Assembly: GCA_022768945.1 (NCBI GenBank)
Contig: JALEKY010000020.1
Span: forward strand, 1-64,000
DNA: 64,000 nt
DNA from: Christensenellaceae bacterium
GTDB lineage: Bacteria; Bacillota; Clostridia; Christensenellales; Borkfalkiaceae
Reading direction: 5' to 3'
The notes under the pieces are model-generated. The model did no database searches and was not told the origin of the DNA. It saw only the letters and a list, made by a program, of their open reading frames with translations. Positions 16,377 to 24,740 of this stretch are shown in pieces (position 1 is the first letter of the stretch; every line of letters starts with the position of its first letter). Both the position numbers and the translations under genes were made by a program.

Positions 16377-17012
16377 ATGGCAAACGCGAGAAATTTCGAC
16401 AAAGAGTTTGAAAAGATACGGGAGGAGTGCCTGAGTAACGGCGTAAAGCCGAAGTTGTTGCTTCACTGCTGTTGCGCGCCGTGTTCGTCTTACTGTCTTA
16501 CGCAGCTGAACGGGTATTTTGACGTAACTTGCTTTTTTTACAACCCGAATATAACGGACGAAAAAGAATATTATCACCGTCTCGAAGAATTGAAAAGATT
16601 TTTAAACGAGGCGGGATATGACGGAATAAAAGTAATCGACGGCGGATATTTTCCTCTTGATTTTTTTGAAGCGGTTGAGGGCAACGAGAATTTGCCGGAG
16701 GGTTGCGCGCGTTGCTTTATATGCTACCGACTTCGCCTTGAAAAAACGCTGTTAATGTGCGAAAAAGGCGGTTTTGACTATTTTGCGACGACTCTTACGG
16801 TAAGTCCGCATAAGCGTGCGGACGTGCTTAACGAGATAGGCGAAGAGATAGCGAAAAACAGCGGCGTTAAATATTTGCCGAGCGATTTTAAAAAGCGCGG
16901 CGGGTATTTGAAGTCGATAGAGCTTTCGAAAGAGTACGACCTGTACAGACAGAATTTCTGCGGCTGTGTGTTTTCCGAAAAGCAGGCGCGGGAAGAAAAG
17001 CGCATTATATAA
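16377..17012 (+). CDS. queH: Epoxyqueuosine reductase QueH
   Basis: Reduces epoxyqueuosine in tRNA to queuosine, the final step of the pathway. The 211 residues carry the QueH (DUF208) cysteine pattern: LLLHCCCAPCSSY near residue 24 and EGCARCFICYRLRL near 111, which hold an iron-sulfur cluster and a second metal, then the TTLTVSPHKRAD block and the terminal NFCGCVFS. QueH is the non-B12 alternative to QueG. The ATG lies five bases after the sirtuin stop and has only a weak ribosome site. QueA and Tgt of the same pathway lie 28 kb away in this window. Confidence 0.93.
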   Translation: MANARNFDKEFEKIREECLSNGVKPKLLLHCCCAPCSSYCLTQLNGYFDVTCFFYNPNITDEKEYYHRLEELKRFLNEAGYDGIKVIDGGYFPLDFFEAVEGNENLPEGCARCFICYRLRLEKTLLMCEKGGFDYFATTLTVSPHKRADVLNEIGEEIAKNSGVKYLPSDFKKRGGYLKSIELSKEYDLYRQNFCGCVFSEKQAREEKRII

Positions 17013-17057
17013 AGGATAAAGGCGAATATAAAACGCGGCGAATTAAAGGACAGAAAA

Positions 17058-17465
17058 ATGAAGTATTACACCGACGGCGAAGCGGAAACTCTGCTTTGCG
17101 GAAAAAAATATGCCGAAAATCTTAAAGCGGGCGACGTGGTTCTGCTTTACGGAGAGATGGGAGCAGGTAAAACGGCTTTCACTAAGGGAATAGCCGAAGG
17201 ACTCGGGGTAACGGCGAACGTAACCAGCCCGACTTACGCGTATATGAACGATTACGACGGCAAGCTGTATCATTACGATTGTTACAGGTTGTCCTCCGGC
17301 GAGGACGCCGAAGCGCTCGGTCTTACCGATTATTTTTACGGCAACGGCGTTTGCGTTATAGAGTGGCCGATGAATATAGAGGGCGTTCTTCCCGAAGCTT
17401 GCAAAAAAGTTTACATAGAAAAGACGGGACTTACTACGAGAACGATTACTACGGAGGAAGAATAA
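17058..17465 (+). CDS. tsaE: tRNA t6A biosynthesis ATPase TsaE
   Basis: 135 residues. A P-loop ATPase of the TsaB-TsaD-TsaE complex that makes threonylcarbamoyl-adenosine at position 37 of ANN-decoding tRNAs. The Walker A is LYGEMGAGKTAFTKGIAEGLG (residues 31-51), followed by the family strings VTSPTYAYMNDYDG and LYHYDCYRL, and the GVCVIEWP strand. AAAGGACAGAAAA precedes the ATG. Its stop overlaps the tsaB start by one base (TAATG), so translation is coupled. Confidence 0.95.
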   Translation: MKYYTDGEAETLLCGKKYAENLKAGDVVLLYGEMGAGKTAFTKGIAEGLGVTANVTSPTYAYMNDYDGKLYHYDCYRLSSGEDAEALGLTDYFYGNGVCVIEWPMNIEGVLPEACKKVYIEKTGLTTRTITTEEE

Positions 17466-18079
17466 TGAATTACCTTGCAATCGATACGAGTGGTTCGCAT
17501 CTGACCGTTATTGCAAAGCGGGGCGACGGCAAAGGCGAGCATGTTTATTTTAACGAAAACTGCGCGCTCAGACATTCCGTCGAACTTATGAACGCGATTG
17601 ATCAAACGCTAAAAAACGCCAACCTTTTAAAAGAGGAAGTAGACGTGTTCTGCGCGGTAACTGGCCCGGGATCCTTTACGGGAATAAGAATAGGAATATC
17701 GACGGCTAAGGCTCTCGCGTATGCGCTAAAAAAGAAAGTTCTCGCAGTCACTTCGTTTGACGTGCTTGCATACAATATGATAACCGCAGACGCGCTTGCC
17801 CTTGTAGACGCAAAGCATTCGCACGCATACACGGCAGGGTATAGCAAAGGCAAGGTAGACTTGCCGCCCGCATATACCGATTTAGCCGAAATAAACGAAC
17901 TCGGCAAGGGAAGAAAAATCGTTTATTCCTCGAAGATCGACGGAATAGACGGCGAAATCGTTTCGCTTACAGACGGGCTGAAAAACGCCGTAAACGCGAA
18001 ACTTTATGAAGCGACGGACGATTTGGATGCGCTCTTTCCGCTGTATATAAGAAAAAGTCAGGCGGAGGAAGGACGATGA
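17465..18079 (+). CDS. tsaB: tRNA t6A biosynthesis protein TsaB
   Basis: 204 residues from ATG 17465; the frame is open further upstream but that is a shadow of tsaE. An ASKHA-fold partner of the catalytic subunit TsaD. It begins MNYLAIDTSGSHLTVIAKRG and has the conserved GPGSFTGIRIGISTAKALAYAL block near 69 with the VTSFDVLA strand after it. The gene starts inside the tsaE stop codon and ends by a four-base overlap (ATGA) with rimI. tsaD is not in this window. Confidence 0.95.
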   Translation: MNYLAIDTSGSHLTVIAKRGDGKGEHVYFNENCALRHSVELMNAIDQTLKNANLLKEEVDVFCAVTGPGSFTGIRIGISTAKALAYALKKKVLAVTSFDVLAYNMITADALALVDAKHSHAYTAGYSKGKVDLPPAYTDLAEINELGKGRKIVYSSKIDGIDGEIVSLTDGLKNAVNAKLYEATDDLDALFPLYIRKSQAEEGR

Positions 18080-18516
18080 CCGTCCGCGAATGGAGCGAGA
18101 AAGATTTGCACGCTATAGCCGAGCTTGAGAAAGATTGTTTTTCCGATCCCTGGAGCGAGCAAAGCATTACGGAAACTTTTCGTTCCCCCGCGTTCAAAGG
18201 CTTTGTCGCGGAAGACGAAAACGGGTGCGTCGCGGGGTATTCGGGCGTGCTTGTTTGTTTCGACGCCGAAATCGCGCTCATTGCCGTTTCTCCCGAAAAA
18301 AGGCGCAAGGGGCTTGGAAGATTATTGCTTGCCGCAGCGACGGATTATGCAACTTCGGCGGGTGCCGAAAACATATTTCTCGAAGTGCGCACGGGTAACG
18401 AGCCCGCAAAAAGTCTTTACGAGAGCTTCGGGTTTATCCCTGTGACGGTAAGGAAAAGGTACTACGAGGACGGCGAGGACGCGATTGTTATGGTAAAGCC
18501 GAAAAAACTTGTCTGA
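18076..18516 (+). CDS. rimI: Ribosomal-protein-alanine N-acetyltransferase RimI-like (GNAT)
   Basis: 146 residues, GNAT fold. The acetyl-CoA-binding motif A is IALIAVSPEKRRKGLGRLLL (residues 67-86), with the RimI-like FLEVRTGNEPAKSLYESFGF block at about 105-124 and the terminal RKRYYEDGEDAIVMVK. RimI acetylates the N-terminus of ribosomal protein bS18. It often sits in the same operon as tsaE-tsaB, as here, with a four-base overlap. Substrate is inferred from family and context. Confidence 0.92.
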   Translation: MTVREWSEKDLHAIAELEKDCFSDPWSEQSITETFRSPAFKGFVAEDENGCVAGYSGVLVCFDAEIALIAVSPEKRRKGLGRLLLAAATDYATSAGAENIFLEVRTGNEPAKSLYESFGFIPVTVRKRYYEDGEDAIVMVKPKKLV

Positions 18517-18539
18517 AGCATTCCCGAAAGGGGAGCCGA

Positions 18540-19340
18540 ATGGATTTTGTTTCGGAGAAAATAAAAGAAGGCAGCGTTATAGTTAAAGGAAAAGGTTATC
18601 CCGTTCTTTTTCTGCACGGGTATCTTTCAAGCAAGGAGAGCTTTTACTATCAGACGGAAGCGTTATCGAAAAAGTTTAAGGTCGTAGCCGTGGATTTGCC
18701 GGGCTTCGGCAGGGCGGGAGAACCGCCGTTCGCTTATTCGCTCGGAGATTATGTTGATTACGTTTCGGATATAACCGACAGTTTCTGCGGAGGGGAAGCG
18801 ATGATACTCGCCCATTCTTTCGGCGGAAGAATAGCTATTAAACTTGCGGCGGAAAGACCTGAAAAAGTAAAGGCTATGTTGCTCGTCGGTTGTGCGGGAA
18901 TCCGCCCGAAACGCGCGATAAAGAAGACTTTTTCGATTTACTCTTACAAGTTATTGAAGAAAACGAACGCATGGCTCGCCGCTAAGTGGGAGGAAAAACA
19001 TTCTTCCCCCGACTACCTTGCGCTGTCGCCGCTTATGCGCGAAAGCTTTAAAAAAATAATAAACGAACATCTTGACGATACGGCGAAAAAAGTGTCCGCG
19101 CCGACGCTTCTGGTGTTCGGTGACAAAGATAACGAAACGCCGCTGTACATGGCGAAAAAGCTCGAAAAAAACGTACAGGACAGCGGACTTGTAATTATGA
19201 AAGGGTACGGGCATTTCTGTTTTTCGGAGAACCCGTACGCGTTTAACGAGATTGCGTCGGTTTTCTTTTCGGAGGAAATAAAAAGAGGCGTTCGCCACGC
19301 CGACGGATCGGTCGAAAGGAGGCTTAATATAATTGAATAA
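18540..19340 (+). CDS. Alpha/beta hydrolase
   Basis: 266 residues with the complete alpha/beta-hydrolase set. The oxyanion HGYLS is near 26; the nucleophile serine 93 is in LAHSFGGR, where the usual glycine before the elbow is alanine; an acidic residue lies in VFGDKDNETP near 196; and the histidine is in GYGHFCFSENP. No signal peptide is present. AAGGGGAGCCGA precedes the ATG. Its end overlaps the MurF-like ligase by eight bases, so the two are translated together and are perhaps linked in wall-precursor metabolism. The substrate cannot be read from sequence. Confidence 0.85.
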   Translation: MDFVSEKIKEGSVIVKGKGYPVLFLHGYLSSKESFYYQTEALSKKFKVVAVDLPGFGRAGEPPFAYSLGDYVDYVSDITDSFCGGEAMILAHSFGGRIAIKLAAERPEKVKAMLLVGCAGIRPKRAIKKTFSIYSYKLLKKTNAWLAAKWEEKHSSPDYLALSPLMRESFKKIINEHLDDTAKKVSAPTLLVFGDKDNETPLYMAKKLEKNVQDSGLVIMKGYGHFCFSENPYAFNEIASVFFSEEIKRGVRHADGSVERRLNIIE

Positions 19341-21003
19341 TCTCTTATCCGTAGGGGTTCTGGAAGCGGGTATGTACGAAGTAGTCGCACTGTCGCTTAT
19401 AAATACGATATTTATGTTTTTCGCTTCCTTTAAATTCGTGCAGACGTTGCAACAAACGGGGTACGACGGCAGAGGGTATTTATCCTGGCTGAGAAGAAAG
19501 GATAACATTTATATGTTAAGACTTATAATCGTTTCCATACTCAGCATACTCGCGTTTTTGATTTTCAATATAGCCGTAATGATATTCTGGCAGAGTTATT
19601 TTGCAGTGTACTGCGGCTTCGGCTTTTACGTTATGTTCTTTATCGTGTATATCGGTAAGGACAGAAAAGTAAAGAGCAAAGTTCCGCTCGTAAAAACGAG
19701 AAGAGTGATAAGGCTGTTGATTACTTTCGTTTTGATAACATTCCTTCTCACTATGCTGCTGCTCACTCTTGTGAATTTCGGCGCAATTTTTCTCGACGAA
19801 GATTCGCTCGTGTATAAACTACGCTACGGCTTGTTGTGTTTAACCCCGATGCTGCTCCCGATTTTCGTGCTTATTGCGTATGCTGTAAACGAGCCGTTCG
19901 AAAGGTACAATAAGAAGCAGTACGTTAAAAAATGTAAAAGCTCGCTCGAAGAACGCCCCGATTTAATAAAAATAGGCATTACCGGCAGTTACGGAAAAAC
20001 GAGCGTTAAGGAAATCCTCGCGACGATACTATCGGAAAAATACAGCGTGCTTTCCACTCCGCATTCGTACAATACCCCGATGGGCATATGCAAAACGGTT
20101 AAAAAGCTTAAGCCCTCGCACGAGGTTTTCATTGCGGAAATGGGCGCGCGCAACGTCGGGGACATAAAGGAACTTGTCGAAATAGTTAAGCCGTCAATCG
20201 GCGTTATTACGGGCGTTACGAATCAACACATAGAAACTTTCGGCTCGGTAACGAATATCAAAAACACGAAATACGAGCTTATAGACGGGCTTACGGAAGA
20301 CGGGTTCGCCGTGTTTTCCGCGGATAACGATATTTCGGTTGAAATGTCGGAAAAGTGCCCTGTATCGCACGTTATCGCGGGTATTTCTAAGGAAAACAAT
20401 CCGTACGTTTCAGCCGAAAACATTCAGGTAAGCGGCAGCGGAACGAGATTTACGCTTGTCGTCGGTGAGAATAAAATCGAGTGCGGAACGGCTTTAATCG
20501 GCACGCATAACGTGTCGAACATATGCCTTGCGGCGGCTGTCGCAAAAAAGCTTGCGCTTTCGGACGAACAGATAGCCGCGGGAATTAACAGAATTAAACC
20601 TATAAAACATCGCCTTGAAATAACGGAAACCTCGAAAGGCACTGTGGTAATCGACGACTCGTTCAACGCAAACGTTAACGGAACGGTTGCGGCTATGGAA
20701 GTTCTGGATTGTTTCGAGGGACGTAAAATAGTGGTTACGCCCGGACTTGTGGAACTCGGAAGCATGGAAGATTACGAGAATTACAGACTCGGAGAACGAC
20801 TCGGAAGACATGCCGACGTGGTTATTCTCGTGGGAAAGCGCAGAGTCGATAAGATTAAAGAAGGGCTTGTATCCGTCGATTTCCCTCCCGAAAACATAAT
20901 TTCCGTGAAGGATTTGCAGGAAAGCAAAAAGGTGCTCGCTAACGTCGTTAAATCGGGCGACGTGGTTATTTTCGAAAACGATCTGCCCGATAAATACAAT
21001 TAA
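19333..21003 (+). CDS. Membrane-anchored MurF-like Mur ligase
   Basis: 556 residues, starting at TTG 19333 with AAGGAGG ten bases before it. Residues 1-185 hold about five hydrophobic segments (near 7-27, 52-72, 75-97, 118-143, 158-182). They stand where ordinary MurF has its soluble UDP-muramyl-binding domain. From 213 the ATP-binding centre follows: GITGSYGKTSVKEIL, AEMGARNVGDIKELVEIVKP, GVTNQHIETFG, then ALIGTHNVSNICLAAAVA, HRLEI, and VIDDSFNANVNGTVAAMEVL. MurF adds D-Ala-D-Ala to the wall precursor. The adjacent Ddl makes that dipeptide, which supports the same role, here at the membrane. Alternatively it could ligate another amino acid or lipid-linked substrate. Confidence 0.82.
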   Translation: MNNLLSVGVLEAGMYEVVALSLINTIFMFFASFKFVQTLQQTGYDGRGYLSWLRRKDNIYMLRLIIVSILSILAFLIFNIAVMIFWQSYFAVYCGFGFYVMFFIVYIGKDRKVKSKVPLVKTRRVIRLLITFVLITFLLTMLLLTLVNFGAIFLDEDSLVYKLRYGLLCLTPMLLPIFVLIAYAVNEPFERYNKKQYVKKCKSSLEERPDLIKIGITGSYGKTSVKEILATILSEKYSVLSTPHSYNTPMGICKTVKKLKPSHEVFIAEMGARNVGDIKELVEIVKPSIGVITGVTNQHIETFGSVTNIKNTKYELIDGLTEDGFAVFSADNDISVEMSEKCPVSHVIAGISKENNPYVSAENIQVSGSGTRFTLVVGENKIECGTALIGTHNVSNICLAAAVAKKLALSDEQIAAGINRIKPIKHRLEITETSKGTVVIDDSFNANVNGTVAAMEVLDCFEGRKIVVTPGLVELGSMEDYENYRLGERLGRHADVVILVGKRRVDKIKEGLVSVDFPPENIISVKDLQESKKVLANVVKSGDVVIFENDLPDKYN

Positions 21004-21026
21004 AAAACTAAACGAATATGACATAA

Positions 21027-21060
21027 AACACCGAAGAAGAAATTTCTTGCGGTGTTTTTT
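21027..21060 (+). terminator. Terminator between the MurF-like gene and ddl
   Basis: AAACACCG...CGGTGTTTTTT hairpin (21027-21034 with 21050-21057) ending in a T run. It lies only 25 bases before the ddl start, so it may be partial. Confidence 0.7.
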
Positions 21061-21084
21061 ATATGCAAAAAGGAGGGAACGATA

Positions 21085-22239
21085 TTGAAAAACACTTTAA
21101 AAAAAGTCTTGTTTCTGTTCGGCGGCAAATCGTGCGAAAGGGATATTTCGGTAATAACCGGCGTGCTGTGTTCTAACTCGGCGGATAAGACAAGGTATTC
21201 GCCCGTACCCGTCTACATAACCGAGGACGGTTGGTTTACCGGCGAAAAGCTGTGCGATCCGTCGTTTTACAAACAGCGCGATACTTCGGGACTTAAAAAA
21301 GTCGCGGTGTTGCCGTGTTCGGAGGCTTTGTACGACGTGACTTCCGGCAAGCTGAAAAAGATGTTCGACGTGTACTGTGCCGTAAACTGTTGCCACGGTA
21401 TGAACGGCGAGGACGGAACGCTCGCGGGGCTTTTCAAGCTTTGCCGTATACCTTTCGCTTCGCCGGACGTTATGGCTTCCTCGGTGTTTATGGATAAGGC
21501 GGCGGGCAAATACTACCTTGCGGGCGCGAATATTCCCGTTTTGCCGTTTTACTCGTTTACGGGCGAAAGGTACTTCGGCAACAGAGAACTTTGCGCCGTT
21601 CTGGTCGAAAAGAAAATTGGCTTTCCTTGCATAATAAAACCCGCGAACCTCGGCTCGAGCATAGGTATTTCGATAGCGAAAAACAGAGAGGAATTCAAAA
21701 TATCCGTGGAGCGCGCTTTGAGGTTCGACGATAAAATTTTAATAGAGCCCGCCCTTAAAAACTTTACGGAAATCAACTGCGCGGCGTATGCGAAAAACGG
21801 AAAAATCATCGTTTCCGAATGCGAAAATCCGAAGTTTAACGGCGAGTTTTTAACGTTTTCGGATAAATACTCGAGCGGGCTTAAAAATACCGTTTATCGG
21901 GAATTTCCCGCGGATATTCCCGATAAAACCGCAGCGAAAATCAAAGAGCTTACGCTTGCAATTTATAAAAAGTCGTTTATCACGGGAGTGATAAGGGCGG
22001 ACTTTCTCGTTTCAGAGGACGGAGAAGTGTTCGTGAACGAAGTAAATACCGTTCCGGGTTCGCTTGCGCTGTATCTTTTCCGAGATTCCCCCGCAAGGTA
22101 CGGCGAAGTCTTGACGGACTTGATAGAAGAAGGCGTGCGGGCAAACAGGGCTTACTTAAACAGAACTTTTACGTTCGGCTCGGACGTTTTAAGCAATACC
22201 GGCGCGAAAAGCGGCGCAAAAAGTTCCGTACATACCTGA
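21085..22239 (+). CDS. ddl: D-alanine--D-alanine ligase
   Basis: 384 residues from TTG 21085, which has AGGAGGG seven bases upstream; the ATG at 21052 falls inside the preceding terminator. An ATP-grasp enzyme that makes D-Ala-D-Ala for peptidoglycan. Visible blocks: VLFLFGGKSCERDISVITG at the N-terminus, HGMNGEDGTLAGLFKL near 101, FPCIIKPANLGSSIGI near 180, and FLVSEDGEVFVNEVNTVPGS near 315, which carries the metal ligands. It is slightly longer than usual, with a terminal tail rich in glycine, serine and alanine. It is the last protein gene before the RNase P RNA. Confidence 0.93.
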   Translation: MKNTLKKVLFLFGGKSCERDISVITGVLCSNSADKTRYSPVPVYITEDGWFTGEKLCDPSFYKQRDTSGLKKVAVLPCSEALYDVTSGKLKKMFDVYCAVNCCHGMNGEDGTLAGLFKLCRIPFASPDVMASSVFMDKAAGKYYLAGANIPVLPFYSFTGERYFGNRELCAVLVEKKIGFPCIIKPANLGSSIGISIAKNREEFKISVERALRFDDKILIEPALKNFTEINCAAYAKNGKIIVSECENPKFNGEFLTFSDKYSSGLKNTVYREFPADIPDKTAAKIKELTLAIYKKSFITGVIRADFLVSEDGEVFVNEVNTVPGSLALYLFRDSPARYGEVLTDLIEEGVRANRAYLNRTFTFGSDVLSNTGAKSGAKSSVHT

Positions 22240-22268
22240 AAATGTTCGACTTTGAAAGAAAACCGTGG

Positions 22269-22274
22269 TATAAT
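22269..22274 (+). promoter_or_regulatory. Extended -10 promoter of rnpB
   Basis: TGGTATAAT gives an extended -10 (hexamer 22269-22274). Start predicted near 22281, two bases before the first paired base of RNase P RNA. The -35 is weak (TTCGAC, 18 bases upstream). Confidence 0.7.
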
Positions 22275-22282
22275 ATATAAAG

Positions 22283-22631
22283 ATTTAAGCGGACTGTGCG
22301 GTTGCGGAAGGAAAGACCTGACGAGGAAAGTCCGGGCTTCAAAGCGGCAAGGGTGCCGGCTAACTACCGGTGAAGGCGACTTCAAGGACAGTGCAACAGA
22401 AATAAACCGCAGCCCTTCGGCTGTAAGGATGGAAAGGCGAGGTAAAAGCTCACCGACTTCGCGGCAACGCTTAGTGCCATGTAAACCCCACCCGAAGCAA
22501 GACTGAACCGTAAGATACGCCGCTCTCGGCTTACGGTATAAATATACGTCGCTCGAACGGTGCGGCAACGCATCGTCAAGATAGATAACCGCATTAAATG
22601 ACAGAACCCGGCTTACAGGTCCGACTTAAAT
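22283..22631 (+). ncRNA. rnpB: RNase P RNA
   Basis: The catalytic RNA of RNase P, which trims the 5' leader of pre-tRNAs. Conserved strings are in order: GAGGAAAGTCCGGGCT near 22322, ACAGAAATAAACCGC near 22396, GGTAAAAGCTCACC near 22442, AGATAGATAACCGC near 22580, and GACAGAACCCGGCTTACAG near 22600. The closing stem P1 pairs ATTTAAG (22283-22289) with CTTAAAT (22625-22631). Length is about 350 nt. Class A or B was not determined. Confidence 0.95.
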
Positions 22632-22646
22632 CGAATTTAAAAATCA

Positions 22647-22694
22647 AGACGTCCCGCTTCTTAAAATCAAGATAAAACGGGGCGTCTTTTTTTG
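22647..22694 (+). terminator. Terminator of rnpB
   Basis: AAGACGTCCCG and CGGGGCGTCTT pair (one G-T wobble) and are followed by a run of seven T. The 130 bases after it hold no gene. Confidence 0.85.
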
Positions 22695-22827
22695 CTTTTT
22701 AAGTTCGCGAGCGGCGTGGCGCTGTTGATTGCCATGTTTTAGATAGCGGCGATAGCGTTAGAATCCATCGAAAAGGCGGCGTTTCAGCCCCTTTTTATGA
22801 GGTGCTCGCTTTCGGTTGTTTTTTTAA

Positions 22828-23517
22828 TTATCTTACCGTTTCGAAATCGCAAGCCGCGCGACGAGTGTAGAAATCGGGGTCGCGCTCGGAAAACAACGCG
22901 TCGTCGTGCACGGATAATTTAGAAATCGAAACCTCGTACGCGGTCATTATTTTTACTTCGGTATCCGAAATTCTTTTTTGATATTCTCTGCTTTGGATTC
23001 TTCCGGAAACTGAGATTTTCTCGCCTACCGAAAGGTTTTTTACAAAGCGTGCGTTTCTGCCCCAGGCGATTGCCGGAATATAGTCCGATTTGCCGTAGGA
23101 TCTGTTCACTGCAATTAAAATGTCCGCTATTTCGCGGTTAAAAGGGGTAGTTCTGTAAACAGGCGGCTTGCATATGTAGCCGGAAAGTATTATGCTGTTC
23201 GGATTGCTATATGTGTTTTCGGGTACGAGTTCGCGTACGAAAACGGTCAGCATAAGTTTGCTTTTTCCGTCCGTAACTTTGTTGTAGCTTCGGAATTGCC
23301 CTATAGCCGAGATATGCGCGCCTACGCCGAGTTCGCCCTCTTTTACGAGCCTTTCGCTAACCGTAACGGGTAGGATATCGGCTTGCCCCGACAGTCTGTT
23401 TACGCTTACGTTAAATTCGTAAAAACCTTCTCCGAACACTTCGTGAGAGTAAACCGCGGGCGAAACTATTTCGCCCGATAAGTATGTTTTGTTGTTTTTT
23501 TCAGGAGTATAATCCAT
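22828..23517 (-). CDS. Tandem OB-fold single-stranded-DNA-binding-like protein
   Basis: 229 residues with two SSB-like OB domains in a row. The first, about 10-108, reads TYLSGEIVSPAVYSHEVFGEGFYEFNVSVNRLSG, then VGAHISAIGQFRSYN. The second, about 112-210, reads NSIILSGYICKPPVYRTTPFNREIADILIAVNR, YIPAIAWGRNARFVKNLSVGEKISVSGRIQSREY. The acidic C-terminal tip that bacterial SSB uses to recruit partners is absent; the chain ends CDFETVR. A housekeeping SSB is usually one domain, so this is a paralogue. Similar double-OB proteins occur in Clostridia with unknown duties. ATG 23517 is preceded by CGGAGGGAAAAACG. Confidence 0.8.
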   Translation of the reverse strand: MDYTPEKNNKTYLSGEIVSPAVYSHEVFGEGFYEFNVSVNRLSGQADILPVTVSERLVKEGELGVGAHISAIGQFRSYNKVTDGKSKLMLTVFVRELVPENTYSNPNSIILSGYICKPPVYRTTPFNREIADILIAVNRSYGKSDYIPAIAWGRNARFVKNLSVGEKISVSGRIQSREYQKRISDTEVKIMTAYEVSISKLSVHDDALFSERDPDFYTRRAACDFETVR

Positions 23518-23594
23518 CGTTTTTCCCTCCGTTTTTTTATGGGCAAACAGCCCTTAAAGCCGCCACGAAAGATAATCGGGCATAGGCTCCTTTT

Positions 23595-24371
23595 TTAGTT
23601 TTGCTTAATTTGTTTTCCCGTACCGTCGATAATAAAGTTGTCTTTATAAATCAGCTCGGATATTTTAACGAATTTATAGCCTCTGTTTTGAAGAACGGAA
23701 AACACGAGAGGAAGCGCTTCGAGCGTGTTTTTCGCATTGTTGTGGCATAAGATAATCGAGCCGTTTTTTACGCGTGAGATAATCCTGTCGGCTATTTCCC
23801 TTGCCGAAATATCCTTCCAATCAAGGCTGTCAACATCCCATTGAACGGCGTATAAACCCTGTTTTTCGCATTCTTTCAAAAGTGCGTCGTCGTAATCTCC
23901 GAACGGCGGACGGAACAAAATAACCTTTTCGCTCGTTATGGCTTCTATAGCTTTTGTAGAAGTTTCGAGTTCTCTTTTCATCGCATCCTCGTTAAGCGCG
24001 GACATATGCGGATGAGTGGAACTGTGCGTGCCGGCTTCGTGACCGCTCTCGTGAATTTTTTTGACGTATTCGGGGTATTTTTTAACCCAGAATTCTGTCA
24101 TGAAAAACGTGCATTTTACGCCGAAAAAGTCCATTACTTCGATAAGTCCGTCCGTTTTTTCGACGCCCCAGGCACAATCGAACGAAATTGCGATTTTCTT
24201 TTCGTCTGTAGCGACCGAGTAAATAGGCGTTTTTTTTGTTGAAACGTTGTAATAAACGGTATACGCGCCGCTTGACTTCGCGTATGCGGACATCGTTAAA
24301 ATCAAAGCCGCGGTTAAAGCAATCGCGATTATTTTTTTTAGCGGAATTGTCACAACCGATATTTTCTTCAC
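23595..24371 (-). CDS. Polysaccharide deacetylase, PdaB-like
   Basis: 258 residues. An N-terminal signal or membrane anchor (IIAIALTAALILTMSAYA) is followed by a NodB/CE4 domain. The first motif is ISFDCAWG, the PdaB-type variant of TFDDG; the metal histidines are in GTHSSTHPHM near 137; RPPFGDYDDALL is the third motif; DVDSLDWKD is the fourth; and ILCHNNAKNTLEALP the fifth. PdaB-type enzymes act on spore cortex peptidoglycan, which fits the sporulation genes at 37-40 kb. It stands alone, 77 bases downstream of its strand-mate coordinates at 23517. Confidence 0.85.
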   Translation of the reverse strand: MKKISVVTIPLKKIIAIALTAALILTMSAYAKSSGAYTVYYNVSTKKTPIYSVATDEKKIAISFDCAWGVEKTDGLIEVMDFFGVKCTFFMTEFWVKKYPEYVKKIHESGHEAGTHSSTHPHMSALNEDAMKRELETSTKAIEAITSEKVILFRPPFGDYDDALLKECEKQGLYAVQWDVDSLDWKDISAREIADRIISRVKNGSIILCHNNAKNTLEALPLVFSVLQNRGYKFVKISELIYKDNFIIDGTGKQIKQN

Positions 24372-24683
24372 AATTATAATGCTTTCCTTTGAAAAAAATT
24401 TTATAAATAGGCGGTTATCGGGGCGGATTTTGTCGAAAACCGATTTTTTCGTTTGTATGTTTGCCGGAGATATTCAATTCTCGCCCTTTTGCGGGTGCGT
24501 TTAATTGCGCCGTAGCGGATTTTTTATCCGTAACAAGAGAGGGGGGGAGAGCGTCGCTCGCCCTATGATATCCGTAATTACTTGTTAAAACTTTTCGCTC
24601 GCATAGGCGCGCCGTTCGTCCCGTAACCGCTATATCAATATATATATTATAACTATGCTTTTTATATAACTTTTTTATTTCAT
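24372..24683. other. Intergenic stretch without a recognised gene
   Basis: Between the PdaB-like gene and the large lipoprotein terminator. It contains an AT-rich block near 24640-24675 and a purine run near 24538-24550. No ORF with a ribosome site and no known RNA motif is seen. Confidence 0.5.
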
Positions 24684-24714
24684 AAAAAAGCGCCCGACCT
24701 TTTTGGTCGGGCGC
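24684..24714 (-). terminator. Terminator of the large surface lipoprotein
   Basis: Minus strand GCGCCCGACC...GGTCGGGCGC hairpin (24690-24714) followed by TTTTTT, 26 bases beyond the stop. Confidence 0.9.
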
Positions 24715-24740
24715 AGTGGCTTTAAACGTTGAAAAGATTA

